A stretch of DNA of 64,000 bases from an uncultured Bacilli bacterium (GCA_934096295.1 CAKOLL010000005.1:1-64000); one strand, 5' to 3'. Positions 44,520 to 54,146 are shown, counted from the first letter of the stretch. Program-made: numbers and translations. The notes: generated from the sequence alone by a model not told the origin.

Positions 44520-44986
44520 AATGCCTCCGTTAGTTTATCCATATCATAATAAACTGTATCAAATATATCATAATAATTAAGTTGTATTGATAAATCCACT
44601 ACAAAAGGTACTCCATATCCTAATCTTTTTAATAGTTTTTCATTTCTTAAAACCATCTCTTTATTACCTTCTAATATTTTCTTATCATCATCATAAACTA
44701 TTACATAATCACTATATATAACATCTTCTACATTACTAGTTATATTAACAAAACTTACATTTCTTCTTTTTAATATTTCTAATAATTCACTCTTTTCTTC
44801 CTTACTTAAATAATACCATATTTCATTAAACACAATTCTCTTACTTAAAAACACCTCAACCTGACTCTTAATTGCATCAAAACCATCCATAGTATCCAAA
44901 ACCTTGTAACTTTCGAAGTTCTCAAAAAAAGCCTTATTTGCATTATTAACGAGTATTGTATAATTAACACCTTCACTAAATTCCAT
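44510..44986 (-). CDS. Degenerate ECF ATPase-like protein (EcfA1 remnant)
   Basis: 158 residues (half an EcfA). FNEIWYYLSKEEKSELLEIL, VSFVNITSNVEDVIYSDYV and LKRLGYGVPFVVDLSIQL line up with the Walker-B/H-loop half and C-terminal domain of EcfA1, but Walker A, signature and the H-loop His are absent. The start I use (ATG after GGGAGTG) overlaps the nrdG stop, and its stop overlaps the next gene. Like its neighbour it is a retained, catalytically dead relative; EcfT is missing. Confidence 0.68.
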   Translation of the reverse strand: MEFSEGVNYTILVNNANKAFFENFESYKVLDTMDGFDAIKSQVEVFLSKRIVFNEIWYYLSKEEKSELLEILKRRNVSFVNITSNVEDVIYSDYVIVYDDDKKILEGNKEMVLRNEKLLKRLGYGVPFVVDLSIQLNYYDIFDTVYYDMDKLTEALWN

Positions 44987-45482
44987 ATAAAATAACACTC
45001 CCGCTTTCTAAACTTTTCCTAACATCAATTAATCTTTGATTAGTACTTCCTCGAAACTTACAATTTAAACTTTTTTTATCTAGCATAAATTTACCATCTA
45101 CTAAAACATCAACATACTCTAACAAATCTCTTCTTTTTTTATCTCCATTAAGCAATGCTTCAAAAGTAAATCCTGTATAAGCCCAGACATTTAAACCAAT
45201 ACTCTTAGCAAATTTTGCTATTTCTAAGGCAGCCTCAGGTTGAAAAAAAGGATCTCCACCAGATAAAGTAATACCACTTTGATATTTCAAATTCTTAAGT
45301 TTCATTTTTATATCATCAATATCAACAACCATGCCACTATTCATATCATGAGTTTCAGGATTTTGGCACCCTTCACAATTATGTAGACACCCTTGAAACC
45401 AAATTACAGTTCTAATACCAGAACCATCTAAAATACTATCTGGTTGTATATCTGCAGCAAGTCTAACTACCATTTTCTTCAC
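44976..45482 (-). CDS. nrdG: Anaerobic ribonucleotide reductase activase-like radical SAM protein
   Basis: 168 residues. The CxxxCxxC iron-sulfur motif is in CLHNCEGC, followed by SGGDPF and the FRGSTNQRLIDV end, as in NrdG, which forms the glycyl radical on NrdD. No nrdD is in the window. Start ambiguous (GTG at 45482 or ATG at 45473); the gene overlaps whiA. Confidence 0.9.
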   Translation of the reverse strand: MKKMVVRLAADIQPDSILDGSGIRTVIWFQGCLHNCEGCQNPETHDMNSGMVVDIDDIKMKLKNLKYQSGITLSGGDPFFQPEAALEIAKFAKSIGLNVWAYTGFTFEALLNGDKKRRDLLEYVDVLVDGKFMLDKKSLNCKFRGSTNQRLIDVRKSLESGSVILYGI

Positions 45483-46389
45483 TTCTTTCTTTATGTCTTT
45501 TAACTAAATTATTTATTTTAATAAAATGATGATTAACACCAGATTTACCTATTTTATAATTATTTTCTAAAGTAACTATATCTGCAAGTTCTTGCATTGA
45601 TACCTCGGGATACTTTACTCTAGCATCTGCCACTATCCTAGTATTTTCCTCAAGTAGCCCAAATAAATCATGCTCTTTTAAATAATTTATATTTTCTAGT
45701 TGAATCTGTCCAGTTCTAAATGTCTTTTCTTGATTAGCAATTTCACAATTATTTAATCTATTAACCATATTTTTATGATCTCGATAAATTCTTATATCTT
45801 CAAAATAAAAGAGTGAATTCGTCGCATGAAATCTTTTAATTAAATCACTAATACATTCACTAGCTTTAATATATACAATATTTTTATAACCCCTTTTAAT
45901 TAATTTTGCTTTAAGATTAAAATAATTTAACAAATTAAGTACTTGTTTTGCTAATCTTTCCTTCGTAAAAATAAATTCTAAGTGATATCCACTAGTACTG
46001 GGATTAGAAACATTACCTACAGCTAAAAACGCTCCTTCTAAAAATGCCATCTTTTCTTCATCACTTACTAAATCATCAACTTCTATTTTTATTCCTACAC
46101 TAATATCTTTCTTTATAAAATCTACTTTTTCTTTAATACTAAGAATATAAATTTGTTTTACTTTAAATCTTTTTTGAACCCTAATTATTATTTTAGGATT
46201 AACTCCATATATTTCTTTTATTTCTCTATATATTCTTCTGACAATACTAGCATTTTCCACAGTTATATTTATTTCTTCTTTACTAAATTTAGCAACACAA
46301 TTCAAAAATGCCACAAGTTCATATCTTGCCTCTAAAACATTAATATCATTCTTAGCTATTTCCTCTTTTAAACTTGTTGTAAATGTCAT
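45463..46389 (-). CDS. whiA: WhiA-family DNA-binding protein
   Basis: 308 residues: LAGLIDADG-like N-terminal part (LEGAFLAVGNVSNPSTSGYHLEF) and a C-terminal HTH (VSMQELADIV). In Bacilli WhiA helps chromosome segregation and cell division; in Actinobacteria it controls sporulation. Its start overlaps yvcK by four bases, a conserved pair. Confidence 0.95.
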   Translation of the reverse strand: MTFTTSLKEEIAKNDINVLEARYELVAFLNCVAKFSKEEINITVENASIVRRIYREIKEIYGVNPKIIIRVQKRFKVKQIYILSIKEKVDFIKKDISVGIKIEVDDLVSDEEKMAFLEGAFLAVGNVSNPSTSGYHLEFIFTKERLAKQVLNLLNYFNLKAKLIKRGYKNIVYIKASECISDLIKRFHATNSLFYFEDIRIYRDHKNMVNRLNNCEIANQEKTFRTGQIQLENINYLKEHDLFGLLEENTRIVADARVKYPEVSMQELADIVTLENNYKIGKSGVNHHFIKINNLVKRHKERSEENGS

Positions 46390-47345
46390 TTTTTACCATC
46401 CATTAAATAAGAAAACAATAAATAACCAGTTTTCAATGCATCATGTCTATACCAACCATCCTCTATTGTAAACAACTTATCTTGAATAACATAAACATTT
46501 TTATTATCTAATTCATGCATATCTAAAATGACTGGATCTTTTTGTTCTTCAGTTCTATATTTTTTAGCTAAATCACTACTTATTAATTCATTATTAGCAA
46601 TAACAATATCAATACTTCCTTTACCTAAATACTTTTCTAAATAATCTATATGATCTTTAACTGTAAATCCATCGGTTTCACCGGGTTGTGTAAACAAATT
46701 ACATATATATACTTTATCTCCTTTAGCTTTATTTATTACATTAACTAATCCTTTATCAATTAAATGTGGAACTATACTTGTTAGCAAACTCCCAGAAGAA
46801 AATATAATTAAATCTGCTTCTTTAACAGCCTTAATTACTTTGGGATTTACGGTTATGTCTTTATCGTATTTTACCTCTACAATCTTACTTGCACATTTAG
46901 TTAATTGATGTTCTCCGACAACTTTTTTACCACTACTTGTAATACCTACTAAATTAACATTATCTTCTGTCAAAGGCAAAATATTTCCTTTTACATCAAG
47001 TAGCTTTTCCATCACAGGCATTGCACTAGCAAAATTACCTTTCAAATCCATCAAGGCAATTAATAACAAATTTTTAACAGAATGAATTCCTAAACTCTTT
47101 GATTTTGTAAATCTATAATTCATTAAATCAATTATATCTTGATTAGTATCTGCCATACTAAGCATTACCTTAGTTATATCACCAACCGCAGGTATCTTTA
47201 ACTCACGACGAAGAAGCCCAGTGCTCCCTCCATTATCAGCAACAGACACCACTGCTGTAATTTCCACCGGAAATAATTTTATTCCTTTTAAAAGTTGAGA
47301 AAGTCCACTTCCTCCACCAAATATTACAATTTTTTTCATAAGCAA
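46386..47345 (-). CDS. yvcK: YvcK/CofD-family protein
   Basis: 319 residues. GGGSGLSQLLKGIK at the start, ADNGGSTGLLRRE and the later GSLLTSIVPHL are signatures. Needed for cell-wall and morphology control on gluconeogenic media in Bacillus. The usual upstream partner rapZ is not here. Confidence 0.95.
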   Translation of the reverse strand: MLMKKIVIFGGGSGLSQLLKGIKLFPVEITAVVSVADNGGSTGLLRRELKIPAVGDITKVMLSMADTNQDIIDLMNYRFTKSKSLGIHSVKNLLLIALMDLKGNFASAMPVMEKLLDVKGNILPLTEDNVNLVGITSSGKKVVGEHQLTKCASKIVEVKYDKDITVNPKVIKAVKEADLIIFSSGSLLTSIVPHLIDKGLVNVINKAKGDKVYICNLFTQPGETDGFTVKDHIDYLEKYLGKGSIDIVIANNELISSDLAKKYRTEEQKDPVILDMHELDNKNVYVIQDKLFTIEDGWYRHDALKTGYLLFSYLMDGKK

Positions 47346-47370
47346 TCACATTACTAGTGTATCACATATC

Positions 47371-48258
47371 TTATAAAAATGGAATATTACTTCTTTTAAC
47401 TCCACCATTTACTTCATAGCATTTATCGATAATCATAAATGCACTCGGATCTATTTCTAAAATTCTCTTTTTTAAATTATAATAATCATTATTTGATACA
47501 GCACACATAATCATAACCCCATTTTTATGTGAATATCCACCAGTGCCAGGGATAGTTGTAAATCCTGTTTCAAACTCTTCAAGAATTACCTTCTTAATTT
47601 TTCTTGTTTTTCTAGTATAAATATAAAATAATTTACTATCAGAAATACCAAACATAATTTTATCCACAAAGAATGTTGAACAATAAAGAATAATAAATGA
47701 ATAAACACCTTTAGTAAATCCAAACACTAACATTCCAGATAAAATAATAAAACCATTAGCAAATAACATAGCTTTTGATTCACTAACCTTACAATACTTA
47801 TTTATTATTTGCATAATTATATCAGATCCACCCGCAGTAAACCCACTTCTATATATAAAACCACTACTTATTCCATACAAACATATAGCAAACAATAATG
47901 TTAAATAAAAATCTTCAGTTATTAAGTATGATGATAAAAAATTAGCAACAGGCATAGATAATGTAACCATTAATGGATATAGTAATGAACCCACAATGTT
48001 TTTTTTAGTCGTTTTCCAACCTAAGAAAATAAAACATATTATTAACAATATAATATTTGAAACAAGTAAAAATATTGAGGGAGTCCAACCAAATAATCGT
48101 TGCATAACTATAGAAATACCACTAAAACCAGAAACAACTAAATCATTCGGAGTTAAAAATAAATTAAAACACATCGCATAAAAAAATAAGCCAAAAACTA
48201 ATGAACACCCATCAAAAATTATTTCTTTATAATTAATTTTTTCCATATCTTCAACCAC
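47371..48258 (-). CDS. YitT-family membrane protein with DUF2179 domain
   Basis: 295 residues, five to six membrane segments (about 12-200), then the C-terminal DUF2179 domain starting after TRKTRKIKK and containing GTGGYSHKNGVMIM. Function unknown; possibly a transporter with a ligand-binding domain. Weak ribosome site, so the start (GTG at 48258 or ATG at 48246) is uncertain. Confidence 0.9.
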   Translation of the reverse strand: MVEDMEKINYKEIIFDGCSLVFGLFFYAMCFNLFLTPNDLVVSGFSGISIVMQRLFGWTPSIFLLVSNIILLIICFIFLGWKTTKKNIVGSLLYPLMVTLSMPVANFLSSYLITEDFYLTLLFAICLYGISSGFIYRSGFTAGGSDIIMQIINKYCKVSESKAMLFANGFIILSGMLVFGFTKGVYSFIILYCSTFFVDKIMFGISDSKLFYIYTRKTRKIKKVILEEFETGFTTIPGTGGYSHKNGVMIMCAVSNNDYYNLKKRILEIDPSAFMIIDKCYEVNGGVKRSNIPFL

Positions 48259-48344
48259 TTTTCTATATTAATTATAAACTAATATTTATTTTTTAGCAAT
48301 TATTATTAATAAAAAACATATATTGTTTTAGAGGTGAATAAAAA

Positions 48345-48713
48345 ATGAATGGTAATTTTTATCAAAATCCAACATTTCCAAGTTCTAATTTTGGAACTCC
48401 ACCAGGAAATATGTCAGTATCTGAGGTAAATAACAACAACAGTAACAGTTTACCAACAGAACAAAGTTACATTGAAAACATCTTAAGATTAAACAAAGGA
48501 AGAAAAATCAAGGCATATGTCTCATATCCAGACAGTAGTGCATGGCAAAACAAAGTATACGAAGGTATTATTGAAGAAGCAGGCAGAGATCATTTAATAG
48601 TGAGAGATAACACAAATAACCTTTGGTACTTAATCAGAATAATTTATTTAAATTATGTTGAATTCATGGAACCAATTATTTACTCACATAGTTTCTCAGA
48701 AAAGACATATTAA
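48345..48713 (+). CDS. gerQ: Spore coat protein GerQ
   Basis: 122 residues. Gly/Asn/Pro-rich head (NGNFYQNPTFPSSNFG), then LPTEQSYIENILRLNKG, GIIEEAGRDHLIVRD and YLNYVEFMEPI, the GerQ core. In Bacillus GerQ holds the cortex-lytic enzyme CwlJ in the coat and is cross-linked by Tgl after YabG processing; yabG is also present in this window. Ribosome site AGAGGTGAA. Strong sign of sporulation. Confidence 0.92.
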   Translation: MNGNFYQNPTFPSSNFGTPPGNMSVSEVNNNNSNSLPTEQSYIENILRLNKGRKIKAYVSYPDSSAWQNKVYEGIIEEAGRDHLIVRDNTNNLWYLIRIIYLNYVEFMEPIIYSHSFSEKTY

Positions 48714-48721
48714 AAAAATAG

Positions 48722-48745
48722 CTGATAGCACAACCTATCAGTTTT
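48722..48745 (+). terminator. Terminator of gerQ
   Basis: CTGATAG and CTATCAG stem, 6-base loop, followed by TTTTAATTT. Confidence 0.85.
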
Positions 48746-48761
48746 AATTTGCAAATTTCAC

Positions 48762-48829
48762 GAAAATGCCAGTTATCGACATATTTTCAGCACTTTAACT
48801 CACATTTTATGTCGATAACTGGCATTTTC
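48762..48829. repeat. 22-bp perfect inverted repeat with 24-base loop
   Basis: The left arm (48762-48783) begins GAAAATGCCAGTTATCGAC and is perfectly complementary to the right arm (48808-48829). It lies between the gerQ terminator and the convergent metallo-hydrolase gene. It is too long and lacks U-tract for a plain terminator; it may be a small mobile element or a protein/recombinase site. Confidence 0.75.
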
Positions 48830-48836
48830 AGATATT

Positions 48837-49334
48837 TCAAAAATAGTATTTAAAATTATTCTTTTCTCTACCCAATGTACTTTTAGGTCCATGACCTGGA
48901 TAAATAATTATATCATCGGGATATTCACTAATTTTTTCTAAACTTTTAATCATATCTATATCATTACCTGTATCTAAATCAGTTCTTCCAATAGAACGAT
49001 AAAACAAAAAATCTCCAGTAAACATAATTTTTTCATTTTTAAAATAAATACTTTTGCTATCACTTGTATGACCCGGAGTTTCAATTACTTCATAATCAAA
49101 AACCTCACTTTTCACATTTTCTTCAAGTCCATAATATTTCTTTAATTCATCTAAAGCACCAATATGATCAAAATGATGATGAGTAACAATTATCTCAACA
49201 ACATTTTTACCCATACATGCATCAATTATTCTATCAGCCTCATCACCCGGGTCAACAATAAAAGCATTATTTCCAATACTACAAACATAACAATTTTCTT
49301 GCAAAGCACCAACTACTAATACTTTAATATCCAT
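48837..49334 (-). CDS. MBL-fold metallo-hydrolase
   Basis: 165 residues. The zinc-binding THHHFDHIG motif, later GHTSD, D of FTGDFLF and the final YPGHGP are those of glyoxalase-II-like hydrolases. Substrate unknown. Start at the ATG after GGTGATATTA. Confidence 0.92.
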   Translation of the reverse strand: MDIKVLVVGALQENCYVCSIGNNAFIVDPGDEADRIIDACMGKNVVEIIVTHHHFDHIGALDELKKYYGLEENVKSEVFDYEVIETPGHTSDSKSIYFKNEKIMFTGDFLFYRSIGRTDLDTGNDIDMIKSLEKISEYPDDIIIYPGHGPKSTLGREKNNFKYYF

Positions 49335-49364
49335 TAATATCACCAATTAAATATTACACTATTT

Positions 49365-49540
49365 TTCTTAAAAATAAAAGAGCAAAAGCTCTAATTTTGC
49401 ACCTCGTTTGCCTAGCTCGAGGACGTGTTAGACAAACAATGACCTAAAGTACTAATTTATCAAAACGGGGTTGCTCATACTTCCGCTCCCAGATTTACGG
49501 GTTATGAAAGGCTCAAGACTAAAAACCTACTTTTTCAAGC
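49365..49540 (-). ncRNA. Candidate structured small RNA
   Basis: The gap between the M23 peptidase gene and the MBL gene (220 bases) is less AT-rich than the other gaps and full of complementary segments: GTTTGTCTA with TAGGCAAAC (9 pairs, one G-T, at 49406-49414 and 49429-49437), CCTCG with CGAGG in the same region, TCATA with TATGA, and GGG with CCC. It ends with a clear terminator. It does not match SRP RNA, RNase P or tmRNA core motifs. A 6S-like or other small RNA is possible. Confidence 0.4.
49379..49392 (-). terminator. Terminator of the candidate small RNA
   Basis: AGAGC-AAAA-GCTCT, a 5-bp stem, followed by TTTTATTTTT on the minus strand. Confidence 0.75.
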
Positions 49541-49556
49541 AACTTTTCATATTTTT

Positions 49557-50810
49557 TTAAAACCATTGTGTTCTTGAATAGAACCAACCACCTGCTGCGG
49601 GATAACCTTCGGGTTTCACAGCATTTGCCATCCAATTACTGATGAAGTACTTATTGTTAGCAATTTTACCTTTAGCAATACCAAAATGTAAGTGTGTACC
49701 AGTTGAACAACTTTCCCATTTTCTAGTACCAGCACCTCCACCTTGAAGACCAATAACAGTGTCCTTAGTTACAACATCTCCAGCTTTAACATAAACTTTC
49801 AACAAGTGAGCATATTGAACAGTATAATATTTACCAGCAACTTGCATCCAAATATATACTTGATTACCACCACAAGTTTTTGTTTTCTTTGTATTATAAG
49901 TATTTTCAGCATTAATAACCATTGCAACAGAACCAGAACCAACCGCATAAACTTTAGTACCTTCACCATTACCACCGATATCTACCGCTTGATGAACCTT
50001 ATAAGTACCAGGTTTTAATGGATTATTTCTAACCCCAAAATTACTATTTACTCTTCCTTTAATTAATGGTTTTAACCACATAGCATTTCCCATTACTCTA
50101 GAGCATTCATCTAAATCTTGATCTTCCTTACAACCCATTTGTTCATAAACTTTAATCAACTCTTTTTGAGAATTTATCTGAGAGTTAATATCTAAAGCAA
50201 TATCATTTAAATCTGCCAAATTATCTTGAAGACTATAAACCGCATCTTGATAAGCAATAATATTTTTTTCTAAAGTTGTTTGATATTTTTTCATATCAAC
50301 TTGTAATTGTTCATTTTCTTTTATTAAATCTTCTAATTCTTTTAATTTTTCTTGTTGATAATTTGTTAATTCTTTAATTGCATCACTTCTCATTATTAAT
50401 TCTGTCATATTTGATGATTCAGTAATAAATTCCATATAAACATTATTACTTAACATAACCTGATAATAAGCAATTAATTCTTTATTTTTCTCTTCTAACT
50501 CAGTTATCTTTTTATCAGTTTCTTCAATTAAAACTTTTGCATTTTCTATTTTTTCTTTACTATTAGTAATCTCTTGATTAGCATTATTTATTTCATTTTT
50601 CTTTGTATTTATTTGACTTTGTGTTAAATTCTTTTTACTATCATTTGCTCTTTTTTGAGCTTCCAAGTCTTTTAAATCAGCCCTTAATCCTGCCAAAGTA
50701 TTCGCAGACTTTGCATAAGCTTCAGATGGTTTAAATATAAAACATGAAACAAATATAAATATTGCTAAAATATATCTTACAAAGTAACTACTTAATTTTT
50801 TTATACTCAT
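49557..50810 (-). CDS. M23 murein endopeptidase with coiled coil (FtsEX partner)
   Basis: 417 residues. Signal peptide about 1-33 (ending PSEAYA), long coiled coil about 35-225, then an M23 LytM domain with HQAVDIGG and HLHFGIAKG zinc sites. EnvC/PcsB-type hydrolases are activated by FtsEX in the division septum. Two bases after ftsX, so it belongs to the same operon. I infer it splits peptidoglycan during division. Confidence 0.92.
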   Translation of the reverse strand: MSIKKLSSYFVRYILAIFIFVSCFIFKPSEAYAKSANTLAGLRADLKDLEAQKRANDSKKNLTQSQINTKKNEINNANQEITNSKEKIENAKVLIEETDKKITELEEKNKELIAYYQVMLSNNVYMEFITESSNMTELIMRSDAIKELTNYQQEKLKELEDLIKENEQLQVDMKKYQTTLEKNIIAYQDAVYSLQDNLADLNDIALDINSQINSQKELIKVYEQMGCKEDQDLDECSRVMGNAMWLKPLIKGRVNSNFGVRNNPLKPGTYKVHQAVDIGGNGEGTKVYAVGSGSVAMVINAENTYNTKKTKTCGGNQVYIWMQVAGKYYTVQYAHLLKVYVKAGDVVTKDTVIGLQGGGAGTRKWESCSTGTHLHFGIAKGKIANNKYFISNWMANAVKPEGYPAAGGWFYSRTQWF

Positions 50811-50812
50811 AG

Positions 50813-51706
50813 TTACACCTTCAAATACTTTCTTACAGCTTTAATACTACCATACATACCTACTAAAGCACCAATAGCTACAACTATTAAAGATACCCAA
50901 AATACAAATGGATACGGTTTAATTAACATAATCATATTTGAAAATAATTTACCATGCATTCTGGAATAAAGAATTACATATCCATAAATAGTAATACAAA
51001 CTGGAATAATTGACCCAATTAAACCAATTATGAACCCTTCAAATAAGAAAGGTAATTTAATTGTAATATTACTTGCCCCAACTAATCTCATAATTTCAAT
51101 TTCATTTCTTCTACTAAATATAGTTAGTTTGATTGTATTACTTATTAAGAAACTTGTTACTACTACTAAAGCAATTACTACAACTACTACTATTTTTTGT
51201 ACTATATCAAATACAGATATTACTTGTTCAACCATACCTTCTCCATATTTAACAGTATCAACCCCATTTATTGCTTTAATATATTCACTTGTTTCACTTA
51301 ATTTTTTAACATCATTTACTTTTAATACAAATGAGTCCATTAATGGATTTTCATCTAAATAATTTAATACAGTTTTAAATGAATCATCATATTCACTCAT
51401 TTCTAATTTCCATTCATCTTTACTTTTAAATGTTACTTCTTCAACATTCTTATAACTTGATATTTCGCTTTTAATATTTTCAATTTGTTCTTCGGTTACA
51501 TCTTTTTTTAAATAAGTAACAATTGTTAATTCATCTTCAATTAATTTTGTAGCATTATTAACATTTGCTGCAGCAACTACAGCCACTGCCACAAGAATTA
51601 AAGTAATTGTGGTACACATAATTGATGCAAAACTCAAAGAAAAGTTTCTAACAACACTCTTGAACGCATCTCTTATACTTCTAAAAAATATTCTAAACGC
51701 TCTCAT
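50813..51706 (-). CDS. ftsX: Cell-division ABC permease FtsX
   Basis: 297 residues. Four membrane segments and a large extracellular loop (about 60-165) between the first two, as in FtsX. Conserved FRIFFRSIRDAFKSVVRN at the start. Start at an ATG that overlaps the ftsE stop by 14 bases, with AAAGGAAG ahead. Confidence 0.95.
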   Translation of the reverse strand: MRAFRIFFRSIRDAFKSVVRNFSLSFASIMCTTITLILVAVAVVAAANVNNATKLIEDELTIVTYLKKDVTEEQIENIKSEISSYKNVEEVTFKSKDEWKLEMSEYDDSFKTVLNYLDENPLMDSFVLKVNDVKKLSETSEYIKAINGVDTVKYGEGMVEQVISVFDIVQKIVVVVVIALVVVTSFLISNTIKLTIFSRRNEIEIMRLVGASNITIKLPFLFEGFIIGLIGSIIPVCITIYGYVILYSRMHGKLFSNMIMLIKPYPFVFWVSLIVVAIGALVGMYGSIKAVRKYLKV

Positions 51707-52394
51707 TTGTCTTATAACTTCCTTTCGCATAATCACCAACAAGTACTCCATGATTAATTACTAGAACTCTTTTTTTCATTCTATTTACTATATCTTTATC
51801 ATGAGTTGCCATAATAATTGTTGTGCCTAATTCTTTATTAATTTTTTCAATTACATTCATAATTTCTTCACTAGTTTTAGGGTCCAAATTACCAGTTGGT
51901 TCATCACATATTAAAAGCTTGGGTTCATTAACAATAGCTCTAGCTATACAAACTCTTTGTTGTTCTCCACCAGAAAGTTCTCCAGGAAAAGACCTTACCT
52001 TTTCTTTTAAACCTACTCTTTCCAGAGCATTCATGACTTTAGGTCTAATTTCAGAACCTTTCATACCAATACATTCCAAAGCAAAAGCTACGTTTTCATA
52101 AACCGTAAGTCTAGGTAATAACTTAAAATCTTGGAAAACAATTCCTTCTTTTCTTCTTAATTTATATACTTTTCTATTTCTAAGTTTTCCCACATTTAAA
52201 CCACCTACAAAAACCGTTCCCTTCGTAGGTTTTTCTTCTCTATAAAGCATTTTAATAAATGTTGATTTCCCACTTGCAGTAAGACCTATAACAAATACAA
52301 ACTCACCCTTACTAACCTCCACTGACATATCAGCAACAGCAGTTATACCATTTTTATAAGTTTTATTAACATTTTTTAATTCTATAAACTTCAT
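51693..52394 (-). CDS. ftsE: Cell-division ATPase FtsE
   Basis: 233 residues. Walker A GLTASGKST, signature LSGGEQQR, Walker B LLICDEPTGNLD, and H-loop MATHD. Starts at ATG after GGAGGATCCT. Pairs with ftsX and the M23 enzyme; controls septal hydrolysis. Confidence 0.96.
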   Translation of the reverse strand: MKFIELKNVNKTYKNGITAVADMSVEVSKGEFVFVIGLTASGKSTFIKMLYREEKPTKGTVFVGGLNVGKLRNRKVYKLRRKEGIVFQDFKLLPRLTVYENVAFALECIGMKGSEIRPKVMNALERVGLKEKVRSFPGELSGGEQQRVCIARAIVNEPKLLICDEPTGNLDPKTSEEIMNVIEKINKELGTTIIMATHDKDIVNRMKKRVLVINHGVLVGDYAKGSYKTNESV

Positions 52395-52532
52395 AGGATC
52401 CTCCACCATAATTATATCATTAAATAAATATTTTATAAATGGCAAATTTATGTAATTTACACTTATTTGTTTAACTTTTCTTGCTTACATACCATAATTC
52501 TAATATAATAATTACATACGGAGATGATATTT

Positions 52533-54143
52533 TTGAAAAAAAACGAATTTATCGAAGGTGCTTTAATAGCAACAATTGCTATAATTTTATCTAAAATACT
52601 CGGAGTACTTTATGTAATTCCTTTTTATAATATAATCGGTGAAAACGGTGGTTCTCTTTATGGATATGCCTACAACATATATAACTTCTTTCTAATTATA
52701 TCTTCTGCAGGTATACCTTTAGCTATAAGCAAGATTACTAGTGAATACAATACTTTAGGAAAATTAAAAGAAAAAACATACATGTTTAAGTATTCAAAAA
52801 AAATTATTAGAATATTTTCTATTGTATCATTTTGTATATGCTTTTTCGGAGCAAACTTAATAGCTAATACAATCGTCGGAGATTTAACTGGTGGAAATAC
52901 TGTATCAGATGTTGCTTTTGTAATTAGAAGCGTATCATTTGCCATATTAGTTGTACCTCTTTTAAGTATTTTTAGAGGTTACTTACAAGGTCATCATTAT
53001 ATAGCAGCCCCATCAATTGGTCAAGTAATTGAACAATTTGTCAGAGTTCTAGTTATAATTGTTGGTTCCTACTTAGCACTTAAAGTATTCCACTTAACAA
53101 CTGCAGAGGCCGTAGGTATCGCCGTATTCGGAGCTTGTGCCGGGGCTTTAGTTTCATATCTATACCTTCTTATTAAAACAAACAAAGTAAAAAAAGAATT
53201 ATTTGTACCCTACGAAGAAGTATCTGCAACTGAAAAGAAAACAATCTTAAAAAAATTAATTGGATACTGTATTCCATTTATAATTATAAATGTTGCTAAT
53301 AGTATTTATAACACTGTTGATATGATTCTAGTAATCAAAGGATTAAATTGGATAGGTTATCCAGCCCAAGATATTGAAACAATTTCATCAGTATTTACCA
53401 CCTGGGGAAGTAAACTAGTGAGTGTAGTAACAGCAATTGCAACTGGACTTGTAATAAGTTTAATACCTACAATCGTAGAATCATATACAAAAAAAGATAT
53501 GAAAGAAGTAAACTCTCAATTTAATAAAACGTTGCAAGTTTTGCTTTATGTAATCCTCCCTTTATCAATATTCTTAAGTATATTTTCAAAACAAGTATGG
53601 ACAATATTTTATGGTGAAAGTTTCTATGGACCATTAATATTTAAATATACCATCCTTCTTGCCATATTAGATTCTGCTTACATAATGATATGTAGTGCCC
53701 TTCAAGGACTATCTAAAACAAAACTAATTTACATCTCTTGTGCAACTGGTCTAATTACCAAAACAATATTAGATATACCATTAATATTCTTATTTAATAA
53801 ATTAGGCATTTATCCATTCTATGGTGCAATACTTGCAACAACAATTGGTTATTTACTATCACTTGCTATTCCGCTTTACACTTTACATCACAAATATAAC
53901 TTTAGTTACAAAGAAACACTAAAATCAATACCAAAACTAATAGTAACTATTGTTATCTTAGTAATAATATGCTTAATACTTAAACCACTAATATTTAATC
54001 ATATAACAAGAAAGCTACCAATGTTACTTGCCCTAGCAGGTATTGGGCTTGCCTCTTTAATACTTTATTACATAATGAATAAAGATTTATTAAATGAACT
54101 CGTTGGTAACAGACTAATAAATAAATTTAAAAGAAAGAAATAA
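52533..54143 (+). CDS. MurJ/SpoVB-type lipid flippase
   Basis: 536 residues, about 14 membrane segments, of the MOP superfamily (MurJ, SpoVB, YtgP, YabM). Its N-terminal EGALIATIAIILSKILGVLYVIPFY and later VPLLSIFRGYLQG fit SpoVB-like oligosaccharide or lipid II flippases. I start at a TTG nine bases after GGAG; the ATG directly adjacent to GGAG cannot be used. A small HTH gene follows after three bases. Confidence 0.9.
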   Translation: MKKNEFIEGALIATIAIILSKILGVLYVIPFYNIIGENGGSLYGYAYNIYNFFLIISSAGIPLAISKITSEYNTLGKLKEKTYMFKYSKKIIRIFSIVSFCICFFGANLIANTIVGDLTGGNTVSDVAFVIRSVSFAILVVPLLSIFRGYLQGHHYIAAPSIGQVIEQFVRVLVIIVGSYLALKVFHLTTAEAVGIAVFGACAGALVSYLYLLIKTNKVKKELFVPYEEVSATEKKTILKKLIGYCIPFIIINVANSIYNTVDMILVIKGLNWIGYPAQDIETISSVFTTWGSKLVSVVTAIATGLVISLIPTIVESYTKKDMKEVNSQFNKTLQVLLYVILPLSIFLSIFSKQVWTIFYGESFYGPLIFKYTILLAILDSAYIMICSALQGLSKTKLIYISCATGLITKTILDIPLIFLFNKLGIYPFYGAILATTIGYLLSLAIPLYTLHHKYNFSYKETLKSIPKLIVTIVILVIICLILKPLIFNHITRKLPMLLALAGIGLASLILYYIMNKDLLNELVGNRLINKFKRKK

Positions 54144-54146
54144 TTT

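Noticed and set aside
43968..44986. Functional ECF transporter ATPases
   Set aside because: Walker A, signature and Walker B residues are missing in both.
49440..49540. SRP RNA (GGAAG...AGCA) in the candidate small RNA
   Set aside because: The conserved SRP helix 8 arrangement (GGAAGGAAGCAGC with opposite CAGG) is not present.
52524..52532. ATG at 52524 as flippase start
   Set aside because: It touches GGAG with no spacing; the TTG nine bases after GGAG is a better start.
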